Shown piece after piece: positions 22,844-32,679 of a DNA stretch of 64,000 nt (position 1 is the stretch's first letter; each line of letters opens with the position of its first letter). The stretch lies in assembly GCA_010909165.1 (NCBI GenBank), contig VJWM01000196.1, forward strand, positions 186,001 through 250,000, written 5' to 3'. A program made the translations under genes and the position numbers. The notes under the pieces were generated by a model. The model was not told the DNA's origin. It saw nothing but the letters and a program-made list of their open reading frames with translations, and did not search any database. The stretch comes from Anthoceros angustus (Eukaryota; Streptophyta; Anthocerotopsida; Anthocerotales; Anthocerotaceae).

Positions 22844-23870
22844 TGCTCACATAAATATGGGCTATTCTAAAATCCATCCCTTAGGCATATGGTACAGTTT
22901 CTCATAACGTCATAGGGTATGCTGCAGCTGCACACAGTAAGCGACCAAGACAAACATCAGCTGGCCCTGCACACACAACCAAGAGCTGTTGTACGATCGC
23001 TGAGGGAGTACGTCGGTACCAATCACCGGAGGGGTGGCCAGAAGGCCGAGACAGTGGGCTGAAGGAACAAGCGCTTGCAATTTGCTTGCGGGCTGAGGGA
23101 ACAAGCGCTTGGCTTGCTCCTGTATGGATTGCCCAGGACAAAGCTTGAATAAGGTGAGATGCATGGGCAAGCCCAAAAGGCATAAGAGGGGTTGGCGTGA
23201 TTTTAGGGGTTCCACTGGCAAGCAACAAGAACAGCAGAGGAAAGACAAGGGTTGGGAGAAAACTGCCGTTTTCTTCTACTAGGGAGCTGGAGGTACGTGG
23301 ACCTCATCACAATGGACAGAGAGGCAGGCAGTTTAAAATCTTTAGCAAAAGTACTGAAGTCGTTGGAATGCCAGGTCCTCTGTATGCGAACAGGTCCAGC
23401 TAGGGGTGCCTCTGTTAAAGCTGCTCACACTTAACGAGTTGTCACTCAGTTACATATTCATGTACACACGCGGTTAGTGTCTACCTTGATACCGACATAT
23501 TTGACACATATGCTCTTGCTCATTATTGGTAACCGGTCCGTTACATATGCATCTCAAATATGCAGACTTGATGAATGTGTTGTCCGTATATGGTAACTCA
23601 ATACAAAAGGAGACGTGCTCACATATATATGGGCTATTCCAGAAGCAATCCCTCATGCATATGGTACACTTTCTCACAATGTCATGGGCTATACTACAGC
23701 TGCACATAGTAAGAGACCAAGACTAACATCAGCGTTGGGCTCTTCACACACAACCAAGAGGTGTTGTAAGATTGCTAAGGGAGTACCAATCACCACCAGA
23801 GAGGTGGCTAGGAGGCCGAGACAGTGAGCTGAGAGAACAAGCGCTTGGCTTGCTCATATATAGATTGCCA
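22844..23870. mobile_element. Possible small LTR (TRIM-like) element
   Basis: Two direct repeats, 22844-23135 and 23616-23870, start TGCTCACAT and end ATTGCC(C)A, that is TG…CA. They enclose about 480 bp without coding capacity. A purine-rich AAAAGGAGACG directly precedes the second repeat, like a polypurine tract. No clear target-site duplication or tRNA primer site was seen, so a simple duplicated segment is the alternative. Confidence 0.4.
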
Positions 23871-23904
23871 TTGCATATGCAATACAAAACTAAAACATAG
23901 GTTT

Positions 23905-24440
23905 TGTTAAAGAATGAATGTGGAGACTTTATAAATATACAAAGATGGGAAGTTTCATCTACGTTGGGGCAATGGGGAACCAATCTCTAGAGGGCCCAAG
24001 CCAAGGAGGACTAGGCCCTAGAATGTCTACCGTGAACTTACCTACCGCTTCCAAGATGTAAGGAAGGGCCTACTAACCATCAGAGCTGAACATGCTACGT
24101 TCTCCGCATTAGAAGCTATCCTAAAAATTGCATGTGCCAACGCCCTTTGCAGAGCAATGGATCCTCATTACCAGAAGAGAGCCACCACGAAGCAAAGAGG
24201 GAGACCTACCTCGTTCTTGCCGATGTAGTATGTTTTAGCACAACCCTTGCTAAACCTCAAGAAGTCCTTGCCCGTGGCCCCATGAGTCTCATTAGCAAGG
24301 GGAATGAAAGCATAACCTTCCTCCATGGGGGTGTACTTGTGAACCTTAGCTATAATGCATCCCTCTGCCCCCCAACCTGGAGGGTTGATAATGACATATG
24401 CTCGCACAGGATATCCAAGTAGGTATGTTATAACCACATA
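23905..24440 (-). mobile_element. LINE 3'-end fragment, same family as 11770-15705
   Basis: On the minus strand, INPPGWGAEG, KVHKYTPMEEGYAFIPLA and ETHGATG are homologous to the C-terminal domain near 12200. The 3' tail (GAATGTGGAGACTT…) matches 11780-11870. Only the end of the element is present, as expected for 5'-truncated insertion. Confidence 0.65.
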
Positions 24441-25058
24441 TGCAACTGGTCCCTATCAGAAATTATTTTTTAAATACCATATATATAATTATTATTACTC
24501 ATTGCTATGAGTTATCTTTGTCTAAATCCCTCCCTTAGACTAAGTCATGTTGTAGGTAACGTTGGAAGCGTCTCATGGGATGAAAATGGAACAAAGCGTT
24601 TTAGCACGCGCTATGTAGGACATCCCCAGCTGCATAAGGTGCCCGGGAGTGGCGAGAATTCGATCGCTTTCCAGTCACATACTGCGGCCAATCTGCTTGA
24701 TGTCCAGTGTTTACAGTGCTGGCCGAATATGAACACCCCGGGCGGTGAGACTGACTGAGTCAAACTTTATGATCATGAGGAGGTGCTAACTTTTCTGGTT
24801 ACAAGTGTGCCTGAAAAGGGTGCGTGGATAAAGCAGACTGCAGATGGACCGCATGTGTATGGCAGGCAAGGACAAGCCCTAATGAGCCTTGTTCGGCTCC
24901 TCTCATAAACAAAAGCTGGTCTCTTCTCAGAACTTTGCGTCCAGTCTCCGTCTTTGGCTCTTCGGCCTGCTACAGGACCTCGCACTTGGAGGACGGCTAG
25001 TAACGTTGTCAAGAAATCCCTCTGGCACGGGGGGTGGACACAGGGCAGGATCCATTCG
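24441..25058. other. Intergenic, upstream of peroxidase E
   Basis: No coding signal. A weakly similar version of the peroxidase upstream block may lie near 24655-24710, too diverged to call. Confidence 0.35.
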
Positions 25059-26249
25059 ATGGCCCCATCATTTCAATTTCTGATGCTTACTCTGGCAATC
25101 CATGGATTCTGCTTGAACATGCTGACTGCGAAAGCAGAGCAGAGTCCGGGGGGTTTGCAGAGAGCTTTCTATAAGCACAGTTGCCCACCAGCAGAATCCA
25201 TAGTGTTTGAAACTGTGAAATGTGCTCTCGACCAGGACCCAGCATTGGCGGGCGCCTTTCTACGGATGATGTTCCATGATTGCTAGATCCGGGTAAGTAC
25301 AGGCACACTGAATTCTGTGCGCCAATTTCTTCGAAACCTCTCTGAGTAGTCTCTGACTCATGCCTTCTGACACACCGGTACCGCTGCAGGGATGCGACGC
25401 CTCTGTGCTGCTCGACTCCACACGCAACAGCACAGCGGGGAAAGACGGGCTGGCAAACAATGGCAGCCTCCGAGGGTTCGAAGTCCTGGACGCGGCCAAG
25501 TCCGAACTCGAAGCCCAGTGCCCGGGTGTAGTCTCCTGTGCGGACCTTGTTGTCTTGGCGGCGTGCGACAGCGTATTTCTTGTCTGGCTCAACAACCCAT
25601 CACACCTGCTTGTGAAGTTGTGACCAGGCTATCACATGGTTTCTTCCTTCCGCTCCCGAGACTGACGTCGATGCTTGAATTGCTGCAAATGGCTGCAGAG
25701 TGGGGGACCCTGGTACTACGTTCCCGCTGGGAGGAGAGACGGCACAGTGTCGCTGGCGTCGGAGACGGCTCTCCTGCCCAGCCCAAGGCTGGCCGCGGCT
25801 CAGTTCGTTGCCAACTTCACAAGCATGGGACTGAGCCAAGAGGATTTGGTGGCGCTCTCCGGAGCCCACACAATCGGGCAGGCAAGGTACAGCTTCGTCC
25901 AGGCCACCAGGCTCATTACGCCGCAAGACCCGCCACTCGACCCGGCGTTCGCCGCGGAATTGCAGGCTGAATGCAGTGGTGCTAGCAGTACCTCCCGCAT
26001 CTTCATGGACGCGGATTCACCCAAGACTTTCGACAACGGCTACTACAAGGACCTGGTGGCTAACAAGGGTTCCGTTCCGACCAATCGCTCTACGATGATC
26101 CCGCCACCCGCGATCTCGTAGTGTCATACGGCCAGAACTTGGACATGCTTGCCTCCAAGTTTGCGGAAGTCATGGGCAAATAGGGAGCCCAACGTTCTCA
26201 CAGGCGATGCCGGACAAATCCGACTCGACTGTCATCGCATCAACCCGTG
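25059..26249 (+). pseudogene. Class III peroxidase copy E, nonsense and frameshift mutations
   Basis: Exons 25059-25292, 25390-25581 and 25699 to about 26249. Exon 1 encodes a signal peptide and FLRMMFHDC, then a TAG (25284-25286) where copy A has Phe. Exon 2 is open, but its donor is GTCTGG rather than GTAAG. Exon 3 keeps [13 protein letters not shown], then a short deletion near 26068 shifts the frame (…VANKGSVPT) and ends at 26121. The old frame continues with a second TAG near 26179. It is the most diverged of the five peroxidase copies. Confidence 0.85.
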
Positions 26250-27369
26250 AAGGCCAGATTCCCACAGTGTGGACTCGTAAAAGTGTAGACTGTTTGTAAA
26301 ATAGCTTTAGAACATGGTGCCAGGTCTCAACCGGGCCCCTACCGCTGGCCTTCTCGCCGATCACTTGGGCCCGCTCATCGGCCCAAGTGTCAGATATGAT
26401 ATGAATGATGACGTGGCGGAGGATACCGTAAATCCTAGCATACAAAATGGATAATAATATATGTAGTGTGATTTAGCGAGGGTTTTAGTCCCTAGCGGTA
26501 TATGCCAGGACGAGGTGTTGCCAGAGCATCTGTCCTCACATCTCACAAAGCATATTCTTGTGCCTCCGTAACAAGCATATGTCCATCAAACAACAGATTC
26601 AAGAAGAGTCGCAAAAACTCTGCCTACAAAAAATCCACGTGAAAGGACTGAAGGTACGTCATTCACCGGCTCCTGAATTTCTGCCACCAGATACCCAACC
26701 GCAGTTGATCCGCGCTTTCAAATGAAACAGGAAAGATCCAAGCCCGCCTTGCCACAGCGACCTCGCATTCGTCTGCTTCATCGAGAGCTTGCCCTCTCAT
26801 TCATGCACAGTGCCTAACCTGATGTGAAGCCAGCTCAGGACAAGAGCAAGCAGCCATGTCTGCACCTTCCCGTCCCAGCATGCCTGCAACTTGACTTGCA
26901 ACATACAAGCTACATAGCAGAAACTTCAATTCTCCAGACAGACGTGTTAGGCGAACGGCAACAACCTGCTCTTCACCTCCACTTTCAGCAGCTTAGCAGG
27001 ATCCGGGCCCCAGGCACTTTGACAGAGCCACACATATATCCGTGCCAGAGATATGAGCTCCCAGGAACTGGGGAACGAGGAGTGGAAAGAAGACCACGTC
27101 TTGCTGCAACTTTAGGGTTTGGCGAAAACGTTGAGATCAGAGTTCGGAGTAAGCTAGAAAGGTACTTTGGACCAATCTGAGTGCTCGGATATCCACAGGA
27201 GTTGCTGATCAGGTGGGTGCTTGCCGATCCTGCCATGGCACATTCCGAGGATAAGCTTTCCCTGCCAGTAGCACGGTGGCCGCTCCAGCACTGCCCGGCG
27301 TTGCGCTTGCGCGTGCGCAGGCTGTGCGTGATGCTGCCCTGGCTGCGGCGCTTTTGAGGAGGCCTCACC
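26250..27369. other. Intergenic between peroxidase E and the dehydrogenase gene
   Basis: No gene is recognised. GC content rises toward 27200, where the dehydrogenase 5' region begins. Confidence 0.45.
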
Positions 27370-29331
27370 ATGCTCTGCCACGCCCGATTCTCGCCCGCGG
27401 GGCCTGGAGCTGCAGCAGCAGGTGCAGCGGCTTGTCTCCGGCACGGAGGGGGCAGGCCGGACAGGGTATGCCTGCCGTCTGGCATTGCTTTGGATGCCGG
27501 GGTTTGGAGGAGCATTGATGTGAGTGCTGGTGCGGTGGGAATTGCGCGCAGGCAGCTGGAGCGGAAGCGTCTGCCGAGCAGCGTAGGCAAGCTTGAGTTT
27601 CCGGTCTGGTGCGCTGCTGTTGAAAACCCCGTGCTGGCCGAGCCTGTCTGTGATGCTCTCACCTCCTTGCAAGAAGCCTTGGAGGTGAACGGTAGGGTAG
27701 ACAGCGGCAGCAGCAGCAGCAGTCTTCTTGATCACTCGGGCTGGAGTAGCATAGGTGTTGATGAGCAAGGGAGCTATGTTGCAGCTCCGCGGGCGGCAGC
27801 CCGAGTGGTGGAAGGCGGAGCCGGGGATCGGAGTGGCGGCACCCGTGGTGGATGTGAGGAAGCAGATACTAATGTTGCAGGTGCAGGATCCGAAGCAGAG
27901 GACAGGGCCGGCACTCGTGGCGGATGTGAGGCTGCTGATGCTGATGCTATTCCTTCTTACTTGCACAGAGTAGGTCATGGTGCCGGCCAAGCCACCTCGG
28001 CCTCCCCGCAGTTGCAGTTTGTGCAGTCCGGCATCAATGCGAGGGATCTGAGCGAGGGTGTGGCGAGGGTGGCACGAGCTGCCGTAGACGAGGATGGCAG
28101 GGAGTGGAAGCCGCCAAGCTACTCGCGGGACAGTGAGGGAGGCACGGATGGCACGGGCAAGCTGGCTGCCCTGTCTCCGGCCGGGGCCGGCGCCGGCGCC
28201 GGGGTGATGCTGTACAGGTCTGAAGAGGAGAGCAAGATCGTAGGCACGGCCTGGGAGAAGCTGGTGCGATGGTCCCGCTCGTGGCAAACCCTGAACGCCC
28301 GGAAGGAGTCCCACGCCTTGCGCACCACCAAGAAAGTGGCGGTGCTGGGAGGCGGGTCCTTCGGCACGGCCATGGCGGTGATGCTGGCCCGGAACAAGGC
28401 GGAGATGGAGGTGACGCTGCTGCTGCGGGATCCGGAGGTGTGCCATTCCATCAACCAGCGGCATGTGAACCCCAGGTACTTCCCACGGCACACTCTCCCG
28501 GCCAATGTGGTGGCCACCACGGAGGCGCGGGAGGCACTGGGGGGCGCGGAGTATTGCATCCACGCCGTGCCGGTGCAGCACAGCGGCGCCTTCCTGCGCG
28601 CCATTGCGGAGCATGTGCCGTCCAGCCTCCCCATCCTCTCGGTGAGCAAGGGGCTGGAGCTGCAGACGCTGGAGATGATGTCGCAGGTGATCCCGCGCGC
28701 CCTGGGCAACCCGCGGCAGCCGGTAGCCGTGCTCTCGGGCCCGTCCTTCTCCATCGAGCTTATGGACGAGCTTCCCACGGCCATGGTGGCGGCCTCCAAG
28801 GACCAGGACCTGGCTCGCGCTGCGCAGCAGCTGCTGGCGTCGCGCTACCTGCGGGTGAGCACCTCCAGCGACGTGGTGGGCGTGGAGATGGCGGGCGCGC
28901 TCAAGAACGTGCTGGCCATCGCGGCCGGCATCGTGGAAGGCATGAATCTGGGCAACAACTGCATGGCCGCCCTGGTGGCTCAGGGCTGCTCGGAGATCCG
29001 ATGGCTCGCCGAGAAGATGGGCGCCAAGGCCGCCACCCTGGCGGGTCTGTCGGGCACCGGGGACATCATGCTCACTTGCTTCGTCAAGCTCTCACGCAAC
29101 CGCTCCGTGGGCGTCCGCCTGGGCTCCGGGGAGAAGTTGGACGACATTCTGGCGTCCATGAGTCAGGTCGCGGAGGGGGTTGCCACTGCCGGTGCCGTCA
29201 TCGCCCTCGCGCGCAAGTACCGAGTGCAGATGCCCGTCCTCACAGCCGTGGCGCGGATTCTCGACAACCAGCTCACTCCCAAGACAGCCGTGCTGGCCCT
29301 CATGAGCCTGCCTCAGGTGGAGGAAGTCTGA
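27370..29331 (+). CDS. GLY1: Plastid-type NAD-dependent glycerol-3-phosphate dehydrogenase (GLY1/SFD1-like)
   Basis: One uninterrupted frame of 653 codons. Residues from about 285 to the end (KIVGTAWEKLVRWSRSW onward) follow the plant plastidial enzyme closely. The NAD-binding glycine motif GGGSFGTAM is at about residues 326-334. Other family blocks are VPVQHS, SKGLEL, LSGPSF, the AGALKNVLAIAAGI segment with the catalytic Lys, NLGNN, GLSGTGDIMLTC, SRNRSVG.RLG and a C-terminal LPQVEEV. The enzyme reduces dihydroxyacetone phosphate to glycerol-3-phosphate for plastid glycerolipid synthesis. The N-terminal 280 or so residues are Ala/Gly/Ser/Arg-rich with a repeated TRGGCE module, much longer than the roughly 70-residue transit region I expect. 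The true start may be further in, or an unspliced intron may be included. The catalytic part is secure; the start is not. Confidence 0.9.
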   Translation: MLCHARFSPAGPGAAAAGAAACLRHGGGRPDRVCLPSGIALDAGVWRSIDVSAGAVGIARRQLERKRLPSSVGKLEFPVWCAAVENPVLAEPVCDALTSLQEALEVNGRVDSGSSSSSLLDHSGWSSIGVDEQGSYVAAPRAAARVVEGGAGDRSGGTRGGCEEADTNVAGAGSEAEDRAGTRGGCEAADADAIPSYLHRVGHGAGQATSASPQLQFVQSGINARDLSEGVARVARAAVDEDGREWKPPSYSRDSEGGTDGTGKLAALSPAGAGAGAGVMLYRSEEESKIVGTAWEKLVRWSRSWQTLNARKESHALRTTKKVAVLGGGSFGTAMAVMLARNKAEMEVTLLLRDPEVCHSINQRHVNPRYFPRHTLPANVVATTEAREALGGAEYCIHAVPVQHSGAFLRAIAEHVPSSLPILSVSKGLELQTLEMMSQVIPRALGNPRQPVAVLSGPSFSIELMDELPTAMVAASKDQDLARAAQQLLASRYLRVSTSSDVVGVEMAGALKNVLAIAAGIVEGMNLGNNCMAALVAQGCSEIRWLAEKMGAKAATLAGLSGTGDIMLTCFVKLSRNRSVGVRLGSGEKLDDILASMSQVAEGVATAGAVIALARKYRVQMPVLTAVARILDNQLTPKTAVLALMSLPQVEEV

Positions 29332-29730
29332 CGATGTACTCTACCTCATTTTTTCTTGTGCCATATTCTTTTTTCCTTTCACTCCACAGTCCCCGCTCCC
29401 TCCCTCCATTGCCTTGGCCTATTGCCGATGGCATTTGCGCATCACCTCCACTACTAACCTTTTTCTCCTTGGCGTTTCTCAATGCAACCCTGGTCTTCCT
29501 CTGTATATTGGCAGGGGCAAGCAACGCCAGAAATGCAGCTAGCATACCTTCCTGCAGAAATGGAAAAACCCTTCACACGATGATATCCTAAACCTCACTG
29601 AGAATTCAAAGATTGACGCGTTACAGCTGCCAATTAGCCACCGCATTGAAATTGTGAAGTGATTTTGATATCTATCTGCAAACAAAACTCACTTCTGGAC
29701 TAGCTCCAGTTTTGCTGAGGAAAGGATTGA
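29332..29730. other. Short intergenic between convergent genes
   Basis: 3' flanks of the dehydrogenase (+) and the first esterase-like gene (-). Pyrimidine-rich at 29340-29410; nothing else seen. Confidence 0.5.
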
Positions 29731-30735
29731 TCAGTGCAGCAAAGGAGCGACTTCGTTTATGTAGGATCGCGCTAACAGTTCTCCCAGCTGAGCCTGGCCC
29801 TTAGTGCTAAGGTAAACCCCATCGGGCTGCAATTCAAGGCCTTCAGCATCCACAAAGTAGACTCCTGGCAAGGACGAAACGATTGACCTTTGTGACCCTC
29901 GAATGCGCTGGTACAACAACTCCACATCAGCAGCCGCCGTAATCCCAACCTGCAACCCGATGCCATCCGCTTCATTATTTGCAATTCTCATCAAATTACG
30001 AGGCATCCTCATTGTAGGTTAGGTTTAGGGGACTGTCATACATACCACAAAGACAGGCACGTTGATATACAAGTCTGCTCTGAAGCTGGTGATCATACTC
30101 CGCAACCGTTCCTGGTACAGGGAGGCCTCGACTGGGGATGTGGCATCGCCCTCCCCCCCGTACCATATCAGCGATGTGATGCGGCCACCTAACGCAGTTG
30201 AAGCCTCGGCCCGCCTCACCATGATCTCGTAAAGCGGCTCTCCCTTCTGCCAATCCCTCATGTTGCTGTTGGAGACGGCGCACGGCACAAGGCCGACTCT
30301 GGAGCTGGGAGGGAGGCGCTGGCTTCTTGCCACAGCGGCGCCGAAAGCCAGACCTGGCCCGACCCCCACCGTGCCGTAGTTGATATCGATGCCCTGGTGC
30401 AGGGGCTCCCGGGCGTCCTCCCATTCCAGGAACTCGGTCAGTCGCAACACGGTTCCCCCTGGATATACATCCTCCAAGGGGACGACCCTATCCCAGATCC
30501 CCAAGCGCACCCCGCCTCGCCCCACCATGTTGTTTTGTCCCGCCAGGACCACCACATCGATCGGGCCTTGCCCTTCTGCACCTGCTTGTAGACACGTGAC
30601 TCTCGACAGTTAGTCCCATGCAGAGCTTATGTAGAATTCCCTGGTGGACTTCGTCGGTTGAATCTCACTACCTTTGGCAGCTGGTGCAAGCAGAATTGTT
30701 GTTATGAGGATCAAAATTGGGAGAGGTGATGCCAT
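29731..30735 (-). CDS. SASA-family carbohydrate esterase homologue, predicted catalytically inactive
   Basis: Three exons (30672-30735, 30046-30581, 29731-29949), all GT-AG and in phase; 272 residues. It starts with a signal peptide (MASPLPILILITTILLAP). The fold blocks of the plant SASA (sialate O-acetylesterase-like) family are in order, but the catalytic residues differ. The nucleophile block GQSNM is GQNNM (Asn38). The oxyanion block, normally C-A-x-G-G, is CAVSNSN. The WYQGE block is WYGGE. The D-x-x-H block is PDGVYLS, with Tyr246 for His. Lengths, splice sites and the structural core are otherwise preserved. This looks like a maintained pseudoenzyme, perhaps a carbohydrate-binding protein (inference), rather than a decaying gene. 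The active paralogue lies next to it. Confidence 0.87.
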
Positions 30736-31301
30736 CCTGCAGCCTTGCCGATACACGAAAGGAGAGCACGGCGCTCATGAATCCCACAGTTTTGTCACAA
30801 ATATTGCATTGTCACTAAACAAAGGATTTTTTAGGCTCTCACTTTTAAGTTTGGTCATCGACCTTTGAGTACGATTTCCAAGACGGAATAAGCACCGGAA
30901 ACGTGGGTCGTCTGGATTCTGCAATCCTGGATGCAACCTAGCTAGCTTAGCCTAAAAACGTCTTTTTTGTGCTAGCTGTTGACCTGAGGATACATGTATT
31001 GTCGAAGCCTTCATCCCATGGTCGTCCATCGCCACGGGTAACATATGATGTCTTCAATCGACTTTCCTTGTGAACGACCCAGAGAAAGTATGGTGTGTGA
31101 CAAGTGCGCTTGACACTTTTTTTTAATGATCACCATGTTTATTTCACAGAAATCAGGAGTCATGCTATGCTGTGGACGATGCATAACAGAACAATCAAAG
31201 GCCGCGAACCAATGTTTACTTTACAGAAATCTGGAGCTTACATCTCATGTTAGTGTGGATGATGCGTAACAGAGCAATCCAGAACTGCAGTCCTGAAGAA
31301 A
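30736..31301. other. Intergenic between the two SASA genes
   Basis: Promoter region of the first SASA gene and 3' flank of the second. The sequence around 31130-31290 contains two similar copies of a GTGGA(C/T)GATGC(A/G)TAACAGA segment (near 31172 and 31256). No gene seen. Confidence 0.45.
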
Positions 31302-32334
31302 TTAGCCAAACAGTGGAATAGCGTACTGGATGTATGCTTGCGCTAACTTCAGACCCAGCTGAGTCGCACCCGTGGTGGTGAGATGCACTCCATCCGGCCC
31401 CAGATCCAGGCCCTCTGCATCCACATAATAGGTGTAACGCAGGGACCGCACCACCGATATCTGCGCCTCCCGAACAGCCTGGTAAGACGGTGACGAGTTC
31501 CTCTTCGTGATGCCCACCTGCCAGTAAGAGCGATCATGCACGCCATTAAATTAAATCCCATGTAACGCCACATTCTTGCAGCGAAAGACCAACAATCTGG
31601 ACCATCTTACGATGAAGACGGGTAGATTGTTGAGATACAGATCGGCTCTCAAGTCGGTAATCATTTTCTCCAGTCTTTGCTGGTAGAGTTGCGCTTCCTC
31701 GGGGCTCGAGGAATCGGCTTCACCTTGGTACCACAGCAGGGCGGTGATACGGCCGTCTGATTCCACAGCGGCCTGGGCCCGGCGCACCATGATTTCGTAC
31801 AGAGGCTGCCCCTGCTCCCACTCCCGCAGCCCTGAGCCCCCGATTGCGCACGGGACCAGACCGACTGCAGCTCCTTGAGACAGTTTCCTGCTTCTGGCCA
31901 CAGTGGCCCCGAACACCAGGCCTGGCCCGACCCCCATTGTGCCCCTGTCGATGCCCTCGTGCAGAGGCTCTTGTGCTTCTACCCACTGCAGGTTACCTGA
32001 CAGTTTCAACACCGATCCCTCTGGATATCCGCTCTCAGTCGGGACGACGCGGTCCCAGACCCCGAAAGTCACCCCGCCCCTCCCTGACATGTTGCTCTGC
32101 CCCGCCAGGAGCACCGCCTCAATCACCTGGGCCTTCTCTCCTGATAACAATCGGTGCAACATAGCGCCAGTGCGTGGTCATCGTCATGATTTCTACTGGT
32201 AGTGCTCTTGTTTATGGAAATGCCAAGTCCCAACTCCGAACTGGGAAATGCTGGTCAAGATTGCCCTACTCACCTCGCACTGGTGCAAGAAAAAGCGTAA
32301 GCAAGAGGAACACAATCGGCGTGGGTGCTGCCAT
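31302..32334 (-). CDS. SASA-family carbohydrate (acetyl) esterase, secreted
   Basis: Three exons (32274-32334, 31611-32140, 31302-31517) with GT-AG borders in phase; 268 residues. Signal peptide MAAPTPIVFLLLTLFLAP. The catalytic set is complete: nucleophile Ser36 in LLAGQSNMSGRGG, oxyanion Gly in CAIGGSG, WYQGEAD, and Asp239/His242 in PDGVHLT. The resemblance is to plant probable carbohydrate esterases of the At4g34215 type. It is expected to remove acetyl groups from a cell-wall polysaccharide or a glycosylated small molecule; the actual substrate is unknown. It is a head-to-tail neighbour of the inactive paralogue with the same exon phases, so the pair arose by tandem duplication. Confidence 0.9.
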
Positions 32335-32640
32335 CCTGATCCTGCCGCGGCCTCCAAGGTTCGCGAGTGTGGCAGGCTCAGGATACCAATTTATTTAGCT
32401 TTTTTTCTGGTTGCTCATCACCTTCCGCCGGGCTCACTCGTCAAGGCCAACATGCTACACGCACCGAGGCAGAATAAGCATAATTTCCTGAGCATAACTT
32501 GTGCACAACAATATGCATCCCTGTTGGAATAACCCCTCTAACCACAAATGTTTCTTGGTAGGTAGTTTACGTACTTGTTTCAAAACAAGTCGCATGAGAA
32601 TGGTAGGAGGTTTTGAGGGTCAATTATGCATCTAAAATGA
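32335..32640. other. Intergenic, upstream of the SASA esterase
   Basis: Promoter side of the active esterase. No further feature recognised. Confidence 0.4.
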
Positions 32641-32679
32641 ATATATTATTCGATATTATAAAAATAAATATTATTAATG

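Noticed and set aside
23130-23870. Target-site duplication for the TRIM-like element
   Set aside because: The flanking pentamers do not match convincingly; left uncertain.
27154-28614. 486-codon open frame on the minus strand, antisense to the dehydrogenase
   Set aside because: It is a shadow of the GC-rich sense frame, with no domain and low-complexity composition. The plus strand is a clear enzyme.
28269-29591. 440-codon alternative plus-strand frame over the dehydrogenase
   Set aside because: It overlaps the conserved enzyme frame. Its Gly/Arg/His-rich composition is typical of a shifted GC-rich reading.
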